From positions 1-31,366 of the forward strand of contig CAYVRJ010000015.1 of the NCBI GenBank assembly GCA_964453645.1: a stretch of 31,366 bases of DNA, written 5' to 3'. Source of the DNA: CAYVRJ01 sp964453645 (GTDB lineage Bacteria > Bacillota > Clostridia > Christensenellales > JAWKQI01). This document shows, in pieces, positions 24,157 through 31,366 of this stretch. The notes beneath the pieces were generated by a model that ran no database searches, was not told the DNA's origin, and saw only the letters and a program-made list of their open reading frames with translations. How positions within the stretch are numbered: position 1 is the stretch's first letter; the number at the start of each line of letters is the position of its first letter. A program made the position numbers and the translations under genes.

Positions 24157-24708
24157 ATGACAGGATGGATCATCGGAGGGGCAGTAGTCCTAATCATCGT
24201 CATATGGCTCATATCAGCCTATAACAAATTCGTAAAATTAAAAAACATGATCGAAGAAGCGTTCTCAACTATGGACGTGTATTTGAAAAAACGCTACGAC
24301 TTAATCCCCAACCTGGTGGAAACCGTGAAGGGTTACGCCTCCCACGAAAAAGAAACGTTGGAAAAAGTCGTCTCTGCGCGCAACATGGCCCAGGGCGCAA
24401 CCTCTGTGGAGGATAAAATCGCCGGAGAAAACATGCTGTCCGGCACCTTAAAATCCCTCTTCGCCGTGGCAGAAGCATACCCCGATCTAAAGGCAAACAC
24501 AAACTTTATGGACCTCCAGCGTCAACTCTCCACCTTGGAAGGCGAAATCGCCAACTCCAGAAAATACTACAACGCTGTTGTCAAAGAGTTCAACACCCTA
24601 AGAGAAGCATTCCCCTCTTCCATCGTTGGGGGTATGTTTCACTTTGAAAAACGTCCCCTGTTTGAAATCGGTCAGGAGCAACGGGAGAACGTTAAGGTCA
24701 GCTTTTAG
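24157..24708 (+). CDS. lemA: LemA family protein
   Basis: A 183-aa protein with an N-terminal membrane segment (about 3-22) and a four-helix LemA domain: FVKLKNMIEEAFSTMDVYLK, RYDLIPNLVETVKGYASHE, AYPDLKANTNFMDLQ, ANSRKYYNAVVKEFN and the terminal FEI. Function is not established; LemA commonly pairs with DUF2207 or TPM-domain membrane proteins, as here. AGGAGG lies 8 nt before the ATG. The DUF2207 gene begins 8 nt after the stop. Confidence 0.95.
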   Translation: MTGWIIGGAVVLIIVIWLISAYNKFVKLKNMIEEAFSTMDVYLKKRYDLIPNLVETVKGYASHEKETLEKVVSARNMAQGATSVEDKIAGENMLSGTLKSLFAVAEAYPDLKANTNFMDLQRQLSTLEGEIANSRKYYNAVVKEFNTLREAFPSSIVGGMFHFEKRPLFEIGQEQRENVKVSF

Positions 24709-24716
24709 AGGTGATT

Positions 24717-26609
24717 ATGAAAAAAATCGCAAGTATACTCTTGGCAATGGTTTTCCTTTGCCTCATATTTGCCCCTGCCACCGCACTAGCAGCAGCAGAC
24801 TTTCGCTACTTCAACAGCTATACGGTGTCCATCGACGTTTTGGAAAACAACGTCTTATCCATCACCGAAACCATCGTCTGCGACTTCGACAAGAGTTACG
24901 AGTACAGCCGGCCGGGAAGGGGAATTGTCCGCTTTATTCCAAAGTCTTTGCAATTTAATGAGAAAAGCGGAACTAAGCGGTACAGAATTGGCATTTCCGA
25001 ACTCAACACCTACGGTATGACCTATTTCACCGAGGAAGAAACCGATTATCTTTCGGTCTACTTGGGGGATAGAAATCAGTACGTAACCGGGGGTATCGTA
25101 GAATACAAAATTTCGTATCTCTACGACATCGGTGAGTTGGGGTTTGAGGACTTTGAATTGTTCTACTTCAACATCGTGGGCAACGAATGGGATGCAAAGA
25201 TGGAACGGGTGGATTTTCAAGTGAACTTTCCAAAACCCGTGGATTTTACCAATGAACCACCACAGGCCTATCGGGGAATGCGGGGTTCCACCTCCCAAAA
25301 GGAAGTAGATATTTCCTTTTCGGGTAACACCATTTCGGGCAGCACACAAAACCTTTCGCCATACGAGGGTGTGACCGTGCTGCAAATCCTGCCCAAAGGG
25401 TATTTTGTGGGGGCACGCAACGATGTGGGTGGAGAACTGCCCATTGTGTTTGGCGCTGCTGCCATTCTGCTGGCTGCCCTGCTCTGCTTTTGGTTTTTTG
25501 GTCGGGACAATAAATTAATCCCCGTGGTGTCCTTCTATCCCCCTCAGGGGCTAGACAGTGCCTCGGTGGGTTATGTGGCCGACGAAGCCGCAGACAGCAA
25601 GGATTTAACCTCTCTGCTCATCTACTGGGCGAATATGGGCATTATGAGCATCAACCAGCCTAGTAAGAAGGACTTTGTCTTTGAAAAGACGGGAGAGCTA
25701 AGCCCAGATGCGCCCGCCTATCAGCGCACCATGTGGGAGGGGCTGTTTGATTCCAGAGATCGGGTGGAGCTGAATGACTTAAAAAACACCTTCTATACCA
25801 CTGTAAATGCAGCAAAAAATGCGCTGACATCCTATTTCTCGGTGGAAGAGCGCAGGTTGTACTACAAACAATCCACTTTCCTCAAGGGACTGTTTACCTT
25901 CCTAACCGCCGGGGCAACCTTTGGTTTTGGTTACTACTGCGGATATATGGTGGAGGGCAGCAGCGATGCGGTGTTTTCGGCCATTTTACCCACCGTTGCT
26001 GTTGTGGCAGTTATGGGCTTTTTTAACAGGATGGTGAGCCAGTGGAACACCATGTCCATCGTTAAAAAGTTTTTCAGGGCCTTTTGGTTTGTCATCGTCA
26101 TGGTTGTGGTGTTCGGACTGTTTTATATCTTTGTGGCAGACGATCCCATCACGCCCCTGTACGCCATACTCATCATTTTGTGCATCATGTTCACGGGCAT
26201 TTTAGCCGTGTTTATGAAAAAGCGCACCAAACAGGGGTACAACTGGAACTGCGAGATTTTGGGACTTCGGAACTTTATTAAAATGGCGGAGCTGGATCGG
26301 ATCAAGCTCTTGTGCCAAGAAAACCCCAACTATTTCTACAGCGTGCTGCCCTACGCTTACGTCTTGGGGTTAACCGATGTGTGGGCAAAAAACTTTGAGG
26401 GCATCGCCATTGAACCCCCCACTTGGTATTACGGTTCGGGGGATGTGTTCTCCCTCATGCTGTTCACCTCGGTCATCAACCGATCTCTCCATTCCTTTAC
26501 TGCAGCTGCTGTATCCGCACCTTCTTCGGGGGGTAGCGGAGGGTTTTCCGTGGGCGGGGGTGGTTTCTCGGGCGGAGGCTTTGGCGGCGGCGGCGGTGGC
26601 GGCTGGTAA
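24717..26609 (+). CDS. DUF2207 membrane protein (YciQ-like)
   Basis: A 630-aa protein with a signal peptide (cleavage after ALAAA, about residue 24), an extracytoplasmic DUF2207 beta domain at about 25-235 (YTVSIDVLENNVLSITET), a membrane segment at about 240-260, a cytoplasmic stretch (SFYPPQGLDSASVGYVADE, then SLLIYWANMGI), four further hydrophobic segments at about 385-500, and a tail ending in GGGGFSGGGFGGGGGGGW. The Gly-rich Trp-ended tail is typical of the family. The ATG at 24717 is chosen over an in-frame GTG at 24711, which is part of the GAGGTGA site. Forms an operon with lemA; function unknown, membrane-stress role possible. Confidence 0.9.
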   Translation: MKKIASILLAMVFLCLIFAPATALAAADFRYFNSYTVSIDVLENNVLSITETIVCDFDKSYEYSRPGRGIVRFIPKSLQFNEKSGTKRYRIGISELNTYGMTYFTEEETDYLSVYLGDRNQYVTGGIVEYKISYLYDIGELGFEDFELFYFNIVGNEWDAKMERVDFQVNFPKPVDFTNEPPQAYRGMRGSTSQKEVDISFSGNTISGSTQNLSPYEGVTVLQILPKGYFVGARNDVGGELPIVFGAAAILLAALLCFWFFGRDNKLIPVVSFYPPQGLDSASVGYVADEAADSKDLTSLLIYWANMGIMSINQPSKKDFVFEKTGELSPDAPAYQRTMWEGLFDSRDRVELNDLKNTFYTTVNAAKNALTSYFSVEERRLYYKQSTFLKGLFTFLTAGATFGFGYYCGYMVEGSSDAVFSAILPTVAVVAVMGFFNRMVSQWNTMSIVKKFFRAFWFVIVMVVVFGLFYIFVADDPITPLYAILIILCIMFTGILAVFMKKRTKQGYNWNCEILGLRNFIKMAELDRIKLLCQENPNYFYSVLPYAYVLGLTDVWAKNFEGIAIEPPTWYYGSGDVFSLMLFTSVINRSLHSFTAAAVSAPSSGGSGGFSVGGGGFSGGGFGGGGGGGW

Positions 26610-26663
26610 ATCACCGCACACCCGCATACACTTTCTAATAATATAAACTTAAGGAACAACTGT

Positions 26664-28043
26664 ATGAAAATCTATAACACCCTTACCCGCAAAAAAGAAA
26701 CGTTCACACCTGTAAAAGAGGGGGAGGCGAGAATCTACGCCTGCGGACCCACTGTGTATAACTTTTTCCACATCGGCAACGCCCGTCCCTTCATTATCTT
26801 CGATACCTTGAGAAGGTACTTGGAGTACAAGGGATATCGGGTGACCTTTGTGCAAAACTTCACCGATATCGACGACAAGATGATCAACAAGGCCAACGAC
26901 GAGGGTATCACCGTGAAGGAACTGGCCGATCGGTTTATCGGCGAATACTATACCGATGCCCAGGCGCTGTGCATCAAACCTGCAACCCATCACCCCAAGG
27001 CCACAGAGCACATGGACGAAATCATCAACCTGATTCAAACCTTAGTGGACAAAGGCCACGCCTATCTGGCGGGCGGGGACGTGTATTTCGACGTCTCTTC
27101 CTTTCAGGGCTACGGCAAGCTTTCGGGGCAATCCCTAGAAGAGCTCATGGCGGGGGCTAGGGTGGAGTCCTCTGAGCAAAAGAAAAACCCCATGGACTTT
27201 GCCCTTTGGAAGGCGAAGAAGGAGAACGAACCCTTTTGGGATAGCCCCTTTGGCCAAGGTCGGCCGGGGTGGCACATCGAGTGTTCGGCCATGAGCCAAA
27301 AGTATTTGGGGGATACCTTCGACATTCACGGCGGAGGAGTGGATTTAATATTCCCTCACCACGAAAACGAAATTGCCCAGAGCGAAGCAGCAACGGGTAA
27401 GCCTTTTGCAAACTATTGGATGCACAACGGGTTTATCAACATCGACAACAAGAAGATGTCCAAATCTCTCAACAATTTCTTCACCGTGCGAGACATTGCC
27501 GCTGAATACGATTTGCTGGCGGTGCGGATGTTTATGTTATCTGCTCACTATCGAAACCCCATCAACTTTTCCCGGGAACTGATCGAGCAGGCAAAGACTG
27601 CCCTGCTGCGCATACACACCTGTGTGGAAAACCTCACCCACATTATGAACAACGGCAGCCAGACACAAGTGCCGGGGGTGGAAGAGATGCTAAACACCCA
27701 CGTTGCAAAGTACATGGAGATGATGGACGATGATTTAAACACAGCGGGAGCCATTGGCACTATATTTGAGCTGGTGAAGGACATCAACCTAACCTTTGAA
27801 AAGTCGGACAGCGTTGCGGGTGCGCAGCTTGCCCACAAGACTTTGTGCCAACTGTTGGACGTTTTGGGGTTGAACAAGGTGGATGAGGAGGTTCCCAGTC
27901 GGGTGAAGGAATTGCTGGAGGAGCGTAACCAGGCACGGTCTGCTAAGAACTGGGCGCTGTCCGACCAGCTGCGGGACGAAATAGCCAGTCTTGGTTACGC
28001 TGTGAAGGACACCCCGGGGGGTGCCCAACTCACAAAGTTATAG
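26664..28043 (+). CDS. cysS: Cysteinyl-tRNA synthetase
   Basis: Charges tRNA-Cys with cysteine. The 459-aa class I enzyme has zinc/cysteine-binding C27 in YACGPTVYN, the HIGH-type HIGN at 36-39, WHIECSAM, FPHHENEIAQSEA and KMSKS at 264-268, followed by the DALR-like helical region. AAGGA lies 8 nt before the ATG. No T-box leader fits in the 54-bp gap after the DUF2207 gene. It ends just before repeat R6. Confidence 0.96.
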   Translation: MKIYNTLTRKKETFTPVKEGEARIYACGPTVYNFFHIGNARPFIIFDTLRRYLEYKGYRVTFVQNFTDIDDKMINKANDEGITVKELADRFIGEYYTDAQALCIKPATHHPKATEHMDEIINLIQTLVDKGHAYLAGGDVYFDVSSFQGYGKLSGQSLEELMAGARVESSEQKKNPMDFALWKAKKENEPFWDSPFGQGRPGWHIECSAMSQKYLGDTFDIHGGGVDLIFPHHENEIAQSEAATGKPFANYWMHNGFINIDNKKMSKSLNNFFTVRDIAAEYDLLAVRMFMLSAHYRNPINFSRELIEQAKTALLRIHTCVENLTHIMNNGSQTQVPGVEEMLNTHVAKYMEMMDDDLNTAGAIGTIFELVKDINLTFEKSDSVAGAQLAHKTLCQLLDVLGLNKVDEEVPSRVKELLEERNQARSAKNWALSDQLRDEIASLGYAVKDTPGGAQLTKL

Positions 28044-28057
28044 ATGGCTTTGTTTAC

Positions 28058-28280
28058 GCCCCAAACCCCACCAAAAGGTATTTTTGAAATTATAAGGTGT
28101 TACGGTTCAAAAAACTTTTTATCCCAGAGCTATGGCTTTGATAAGGTTCGTTTTTTACCAATACTTTAGCAAAAGTGATAACTTTTGCGTTGAGAGGGGT
28201 CAAGGGGGAATCATTCCCCCTTGCGGGGTTTGGGGTGGAACCCCAACTAGGGGGCCAAGGGGGACGAGTAGTCCCCCTTT
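28058..28280. repeat. Modular palindromic repeat, copy R6
   Basis: Occupies most of the 344-bp gap 28044-28387. Order on plus: GCCCCAAACCCC and the B remnant CCAAAAGGTATTTTTG; the block TATAAGGTGTTACGGTTC, shared in reverse with R3; CAAAAAACTTTTT; C hairpin GCAAAAGTgatACTTTTGC-like (28169-28188); E-type palindrome (28202-28222); A hairpin TTGGGGtggaaCCCCAA (28230-28246); and a second E palindrome (28257-28279). The doubled E and lack of D set it apart from R2-R4. Confidence 0.82.
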
Positions 28281-28313
28281 TATACTTCCCTCACCATTCC
28301 GAACAAACATTCT

Positions 28314-28342
28314 TTGTAATAGAATGGATTGTTCTTTATAAT
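28314..28342 (+). promoter_or_regulatory. Promoter of tyrS-yigZ
   Basis: TTGTAA (28314-28319), a 17-bp spacer and TATAAT (28337-28342). The predicted start near 28349 gives a 39-nt leader, far too short for a T-box. Confidence 0.65.
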
Positions 28343-28387
28343 ACTGTATGTTAACTATGAAGCGAATTCATTTCAAGGAAGGTGCAT

Positions 28388-29608
28388 ATGAACGCATACG
28401 ACATTCTGGAACAAAGAGGTTACCTCAAGCAAACCACCCACGAGGGATTACGGGATTTATTAGGAAGTAAAAACATTCCATTTTATATAGGCTTCGACCC
28501 CACAGCCGACAGCCTGCACGTGGGCCACTACGTCGCCCTCATGGCCATGTCACACATGCAGCAGTGCGGACATCGCCCCATTGTGCTGCTGGGCGGAGGG
28601 ACAACCATGGTGGGCGATCCCTCGGGTAAAACCGATATGCGTAAAATGCTCACCAAAGAACTCATTGCAGAAAATGCAGATAAATTTAAAGTGCAAATCT
28701 CAAAGTTTTTGGACTTTAGCGAAGATAAAGCCATTATGGTCAACAACGCTGATTGGCTGCTCAACCTCAACTATGTGGAGTTTTTGCGGGATGTGGGCGT
28801 TCACTTCTCCGTCAACAGAATGCTCACTGCCGAGTGCTTTAAATCCCGCATGGAGCGTGGATTAAACTTTTTGGAATTTAACTATATGCTCATGCAGAGT
28901 TACGACTTTCTCGTGCTCTATAAACAATACGGTGCCGTCCTCCAAATGGGCGGAGACGACCAGTGGTCCAACATCTTGGGCGGTGCAGACCTCATCCGCC
29001 GCAAGGAACAGGGGGAAGCCTTTGGCCTCACCTTCTCATTGCTGCTCACCAGCGAGGGTAAAAAGATGGGTAAAACCGAAAAGGGTGCCCTGTGGTTAGA
29101 CCCTGCAAAGACAACCCCCTATGAGTTTTACCAATACTTTAGAAACGTCAACGATTCGGACGTGGCCAATTGCTTAAAGCTACTCACCTTCGTACCTCTG
29201 GAAGAAATCGAACGTTTATGCGCTTACTGCGACGAACGAATGAATGTTGCCAAGCGTTTGCTGGCCTTTGAGGTTACCAAGCAAGTGCACGGGGAGGAAG
29301 AAGCCACAAAAGCCCAAGAGGCCAGTGCTGCACTGTTTGAAGGGGGAGCTCTGGGAGGAGCAGTGCCCACAACCGCACTTAGCCGCACCCAACTCAATGA
29401 AAACGTTAAACTCTTCGATTTAATGGTGACAACAGGCCTTGCCAAGTCCAAGGGAGAGGCGAGAAGGCTGATCGCCGGCGGGGGCGTGTACGTGAACGAT
29501 GAAAAAGTAACCGATGAATTCTACACTCTATCCCCCGAACTCATGGCTGCAAGCGACTTCATGCTGCGCAAGGGTAAAAAGATTTATCACCGGGTGGAAG
29601 TGAATTGA
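28388..29608 (+). CDS. tyrS: Tyrosyl-tRNA synthetase
   Basis: Charges tRNA-Tyr. The 406-aa class I enzyme has YIGFDPTADSLHVGH with HVGH at 44-47, GGGTTMVGDPSGK, MLMQSYDFL, MGGDDQWSN, KKMGKT (226-230, the KMSKS equivalent) and a C-terminal S4 RNA-binding domain (GLAKSKGEARRLIAGGGVYVN). The ATG at 28388 follows AAGGAAGG by 5 nt; a GTG at 28382 is part of that site. Shares a 4-bp overlap with yigZ. Confidence 0.96.
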   Translation: MNAYDILEQRGYLKQTTHEGLRDLLGSKNIPFYIGFDPTADSLHVGHYVALMAMSHMQQCGHRPIVLLGGGTTMVGDPSGKTDMRKMLTKELIAENADKFKVQISKFLDFSEDKAIMVNNADWLLNLNYVEFLRDVGVHFSVNRMLTAECFKSRMERGLNFLEFNYMLMQSYDFLVLYKQYGAVLQMGGDDQWSNILGGADLIRRKEQGEAFGLTFSLLLTSEGKKMGKTEKGALWLDPAKTTPYEFYQYFRNVNDSDVANCLKLLTFVPLEEIERLCAYCDERMNVAKRLLAFEVTKQVHGEEEATKAQEASAALFEGGALGGAVPTTALSRTQLNENVKLFDLMVTTGLAKSKGEARRLIAGGGVYVNDEKVTDEFYTLSPELMAASDFMLRKGKKIYHRVEVN

Positions 29609-30165
29609 AACTGGTATCGGGTGAAGCCACCTGTGAGATCATCATCAACAAGTCTAAATTTATCGGCTATCTTTGTGAGGTGCACACCGAAGAGGAGGCC
29701 ATAGACAAGCTCAATAAGCGGCGCAAGGTATACTTAAGCGCCACCCACAACTGTTACGCCTATATCATCGGTAGGAACAGCGGCATTATGCGCTACAGCG
29801 ACGATGGCGAACCACAGGGTACAGCCGGAGTGCCTATTTTGGAGGTGCTTCGCAAAAACGAAGTTACCGACGTGTTAGCCGTGGTGACCCGTTACTTTGG
29901 GGGAATACTGCTCGGTGCAGGTGGACTCGTTCGGGCGTATACCAAAACCTGTGCCGAAGTTTTGAGCTTAGCCCAAGTGTATACGCCCATCGTCACCAAA
30001 CGGTATGAGATGGATTTTAGTTACTCTGCCTGGCCAAAGGCCGAACACTTTTTAACTGTACACCAAGCCGTCATTGAGCGGATCGACTTCACCCACCGTG
30101 TGGACGTTACGTTTGTAGTACCTGTCGAACACGCTTCGGCGGTGGATGCCTTTTTGAACCTTTGA
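29605..30165 (+). CDS. yigZ: YigZ/IMPACT family protein
   Basis: A 186-aa protein of the UPF0029 family; the N-terminal IMPACT domain is clear (KSKFIGYLCEVHTEEEA, YLSATHNCYAYIIG, DDGEPQGTAGVPIL, VVTRYFGGILLGAGGLVRAY) and a ferredoxin-like second domain follows from about 130. Relatives are tied to translation control or nucleic-acid binding, but the bacterial role is not settled. The start is TTG at 29605, overlapping the tyrS stop as TTGA, so translation is coupled to tyrS. Confidence 0.92.
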   Translation: MKLVSGEATCEIIINKSKFIGYLCEVHTEEEAIDKLNKRRKVYLSATHNCYAYIIGRNSGIMRYSDDGEPQGTAGVPILEVLRKNEVTDVLAVVTRYFGGILLGAGGLVRAYTKTCAEVLSLAQVYTPIVTKRYEMDFSYSAWPKAEHFLTVHQAVIERIDFTHRVDVTFVVPVEHASAVDAFLNL

Positions 30166-30194
30166 TTATGAAAGGTTTTGTAAATACTCTCCAC

Positions 30195-30223
30195 ACAAAA
30201 AAGCCCTTTGTTTAAAAGGACTT
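30195..30223 (-). terminator. Terminator of the MreB-like gene
   Basis: Stem AAGCCCTTT/AAAGGACTT (30201-30209 with 30215-30223, one mismatch) followed on the minus strand by six T residues. On the plus strand there is no T tract, so it mainly serves the minus-strand gene. Confidence 0.6.
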
Positions 30224-30245
30224 CTCGAATACTCCAAACTGTTGT

Positions 30246-31250
30246 TTATGCACTGTGTTCCTTTGCCTGTTTTTGAGCAAATAACCCAAGGGCACCGCAA
30301 CACCCGCAGGACAGGGCTTGGGGGTCCAGGGTGGTTTTAATGTTCGTGTCCTTTTGCACCATTTCATCCAGGCCGCTGAGCAAGGACAGACCTCCGCACA
30401 GGTTGATACCCGAGGCTAATAGATCGGTCATAATTTCGGGGGGCGTGTTTTCCAACACTTCCCGAATCACTGTCACAATTCGCGAAACAGTGGGCAGCGC
30501 ACATTCGTTTACTTCTTCGGTGGAGACCATGGCACTTCCGGGGAGATTTGTTTGCATGTCCCTGCCCCTGATTTCCATGGTGTGATTTTTTTCGCCACTC
30601 AAGTCACAGAGGGCAATTTTCAGCTTTTCCGCACCGCTCAAAGGAATGACCAGGTTGTACTTGGTGCGCACATATTTCACAATTTCACGGTCGATATCGA
30701 TGCCACCCAACCGAAGGCTCCGGGTGAGCACAATGCCGCCAAGGGAGACGACGGCCACTTCACAAGTTTCACCACCCAGGCAAGCCACAAGGTTACCCTT
30801 GGGTAGTGTCACGTCGATGCCCATGCCCGAAAGGGCAGCAATGGGTTTTTCGATAAAGTAGTGCATGCGGATGCCTGCATTTTGCAGCACATCTTGGAGG
30901 GTACGCTGCTCCATCTCGTTCATATCCCCCGAAACGGTGACGATTCCACCCGTTACGGCACGGAACAGAGATGTTTGGCTGATGGCTTTTTTAATTGCTT
31001 GGCGCAGAAAGATTGCAGCCAATTCAAAGTCGTTGATGGTGCCCCGGAGCAGGGGGCGAACGGCCACCACACTGCCGGGAGTTTTACCCAGCATTTCGTG
31101 GGCGGATTCACCGATTGCGATAATTTCCTGGGTTTCTTTCTTTACTGCCACCACAGTGGGTTCGGAAAAAGTGACGCCCTGACCTTCAACAGCGATGAGC
31201 GTGTTGACGCTGCCAAAGTCGATTGCAATGTTTTGCTTAAAAAGTGCCAT
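30246..31250 (-). CDS. Divergent MreB/Mbl-family actin homologue
   Basis: A 334-aa actin-like protein related to the rod-shape proteins MreB and Mbl, which guide wall synthesis as membrane filaments. Family features: IDFGSVNTLI (phosphate-1, D11), RPLLRGTINDF, FIEKPIAALSGMG, EVAVVSLGGIVLTRSLRLGG, ENTPPEIMTDLLASGI and GLSLLSGLD. The phosphate-2 loop, normally VDIGGGT, reads ACLGGET (156-162): C157 replaces the nucleotide-site Asp, E161 the third Gly. The adenosine motif is CGGLS rather than GGGS. Loss or change of ATP hydrolysis is likely. GGAGG lies 5 nt before the ATG at 31250. A canonical paralogue probably exists elsewhere. Confidence 0.88.
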   Translation of the reverse strand: MALFKQNIAIDFGSVNTLIAVEGQGVTFSEPTVVAVKKETQEIIAIGESAHEMLGKTPGSVVAVRPLLRGTINDFELAAIFLRQAIKKAISQTSLFRAVTGGIVTVSGDMNEMEQRTLQDVLQNAGIRMHYFIEKPIAALSGMGIDVTLPKGNLVACLGGETCEVAVVSLGGIVLTRSLRLGGIDIDREIVKYVRTKYNLVIPLSGAEKLKIALCDLSGEKNHTMEIRGRDMQTNLPGSAMVSTEEVNECALPTVSRIVTVIREVLENTPPEIMTDLLASGINLCGGLSLLSGLDEMVQKDTNIKTTLDPQALSCGCCGALGLFAQKQAKEHSA

Positions 31251-31316
31251 AGTGCCCTCCGGATTGTTTGTTTGTGCGATTATTCCCATAAATAAATCAG
31301 TTTATACGTATTATCT

Positions 31317-31366
31317 TTTGGGGTGGAGTTTTTTTGCAGGCCTCTGCCCCAAACCCCGTTAGGGGG
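31317..31366. repeat. Modular palindromic repeat, copy R7 (cut by window edge)
   Basis: Begins with TTTTGGGGTGGAG and continues to GCCTCTGCCCCAAACCCC and TTAGGGGG, matching module A and the start of an E block. The window ends inside it. It lies upstream of the MreB-like gene. Confidence 0.7.

Noticed and set aside
28132..28341. 69-aa ORF on the plus strand between cysS and tyrS
   Set aside because: It reads through the palindromes of repeat R6, has no ribosome-binding site, and overlaps the tyrS promoter.
28044..28387. T-box leader before tyrS (also considered for cysS and alaS)
   Set aside because: The predicted tyrS leader is only about 39 nt, and the gaps before cysS (54 bp) and alaS (25 bp) are too short; no T-box conserved sequence is seen.
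1..31366. CRISPR array or tandem repeats
   Set aside because: The repeats are dispersed between genes, differ in length and have no regular spacers; no cas genes are present.

Overview
The window looks like a chromosomal segment of an anaerobic, endospore-forming member of the Clostridia. The clues are a two-subunit oxygen-sensitive fumarate hydratase, a YunB-type sporulation protein, DUF1540 and DUF6485 small cysteine proteins, a propionate-type CoA-transferase, and Gram-positive Shine-Dalgarno sites (GGAGG-like, several TTG/GTG starts). This assignment is inference from gene content. I see no rRNA, tRNA, CRISPR array, phage gene, transposase or plasmid gene. Most genes are core metabolism, translation and envelope functions.

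Layout. 1-2.9 kb: nth and obgE (+), with nth preceded by a promoter that predicts a leaderless mRNA, then a convergent membrane protein with an Mrr-like domain. 2.9-6.9 kb: a block bounded by two inverted copies of a modular palindromic repeat. It holds a ferritin-like diiron protein, a small DUF1540 gene (-), fumarate hydratase alpha and beta (+), a TIM-barrel protein (-) and a 3-methyladenine DNA glycosylase whose last 14 codons lie in the repeat. 7.0-9.3 kb: serC-serA. 9.4-12.2 kb: DUF6485 protein, tadA and a membrane-anchored metallo-beta-lactamase protein (-), divergent from mnmA (+). 12.2-13.4 kb: a small secreted cysteine-rich peptide and a ProB-like kinase (-). 13.7-20.6 kb: a tightly packed minus-strand run of CoA-transferase, M20 dipeptidase, short alanyl-tRNA synthetase, NADP-isocitrate dehydrogenase, SEC-C protein and lipoprotein. 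20.7-24.0 kb: yunB (-) divergent from a class A penicillin-binding protein (+). 24.2-30.2 kb: lemA-DUF2207, cysS, tyrS-yigZ (+). 30.2-31.3 kb: a divergent MreB-family protein (-) whose phosphate-binding Asp is replaced.

The strongest unexplained signal is a family of seven intergenic elements (two cut by the window edges). They are built from the same hairpin modules in a conserved order, sit mostly at the ends of transcription units, and in one case have become coding sequence. Other points for follow-up are the leaderless nth promoter, the altered MreB homologue, the secreted CSGxGxC peptide and the membrane-embedded Mrr-like protein.

Functional links: serC/serA give serine synthesis from 3-phosphoglycerate. 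Fumarase and IDH belong to a partial TCA cycle. tadA and mnmA both modify tRNA position 34. PBP1A and the MreB homologue concern the cell wall. yunB indicates sporulation. No searches were run, so all family calls rest on motifs and remembered family features.
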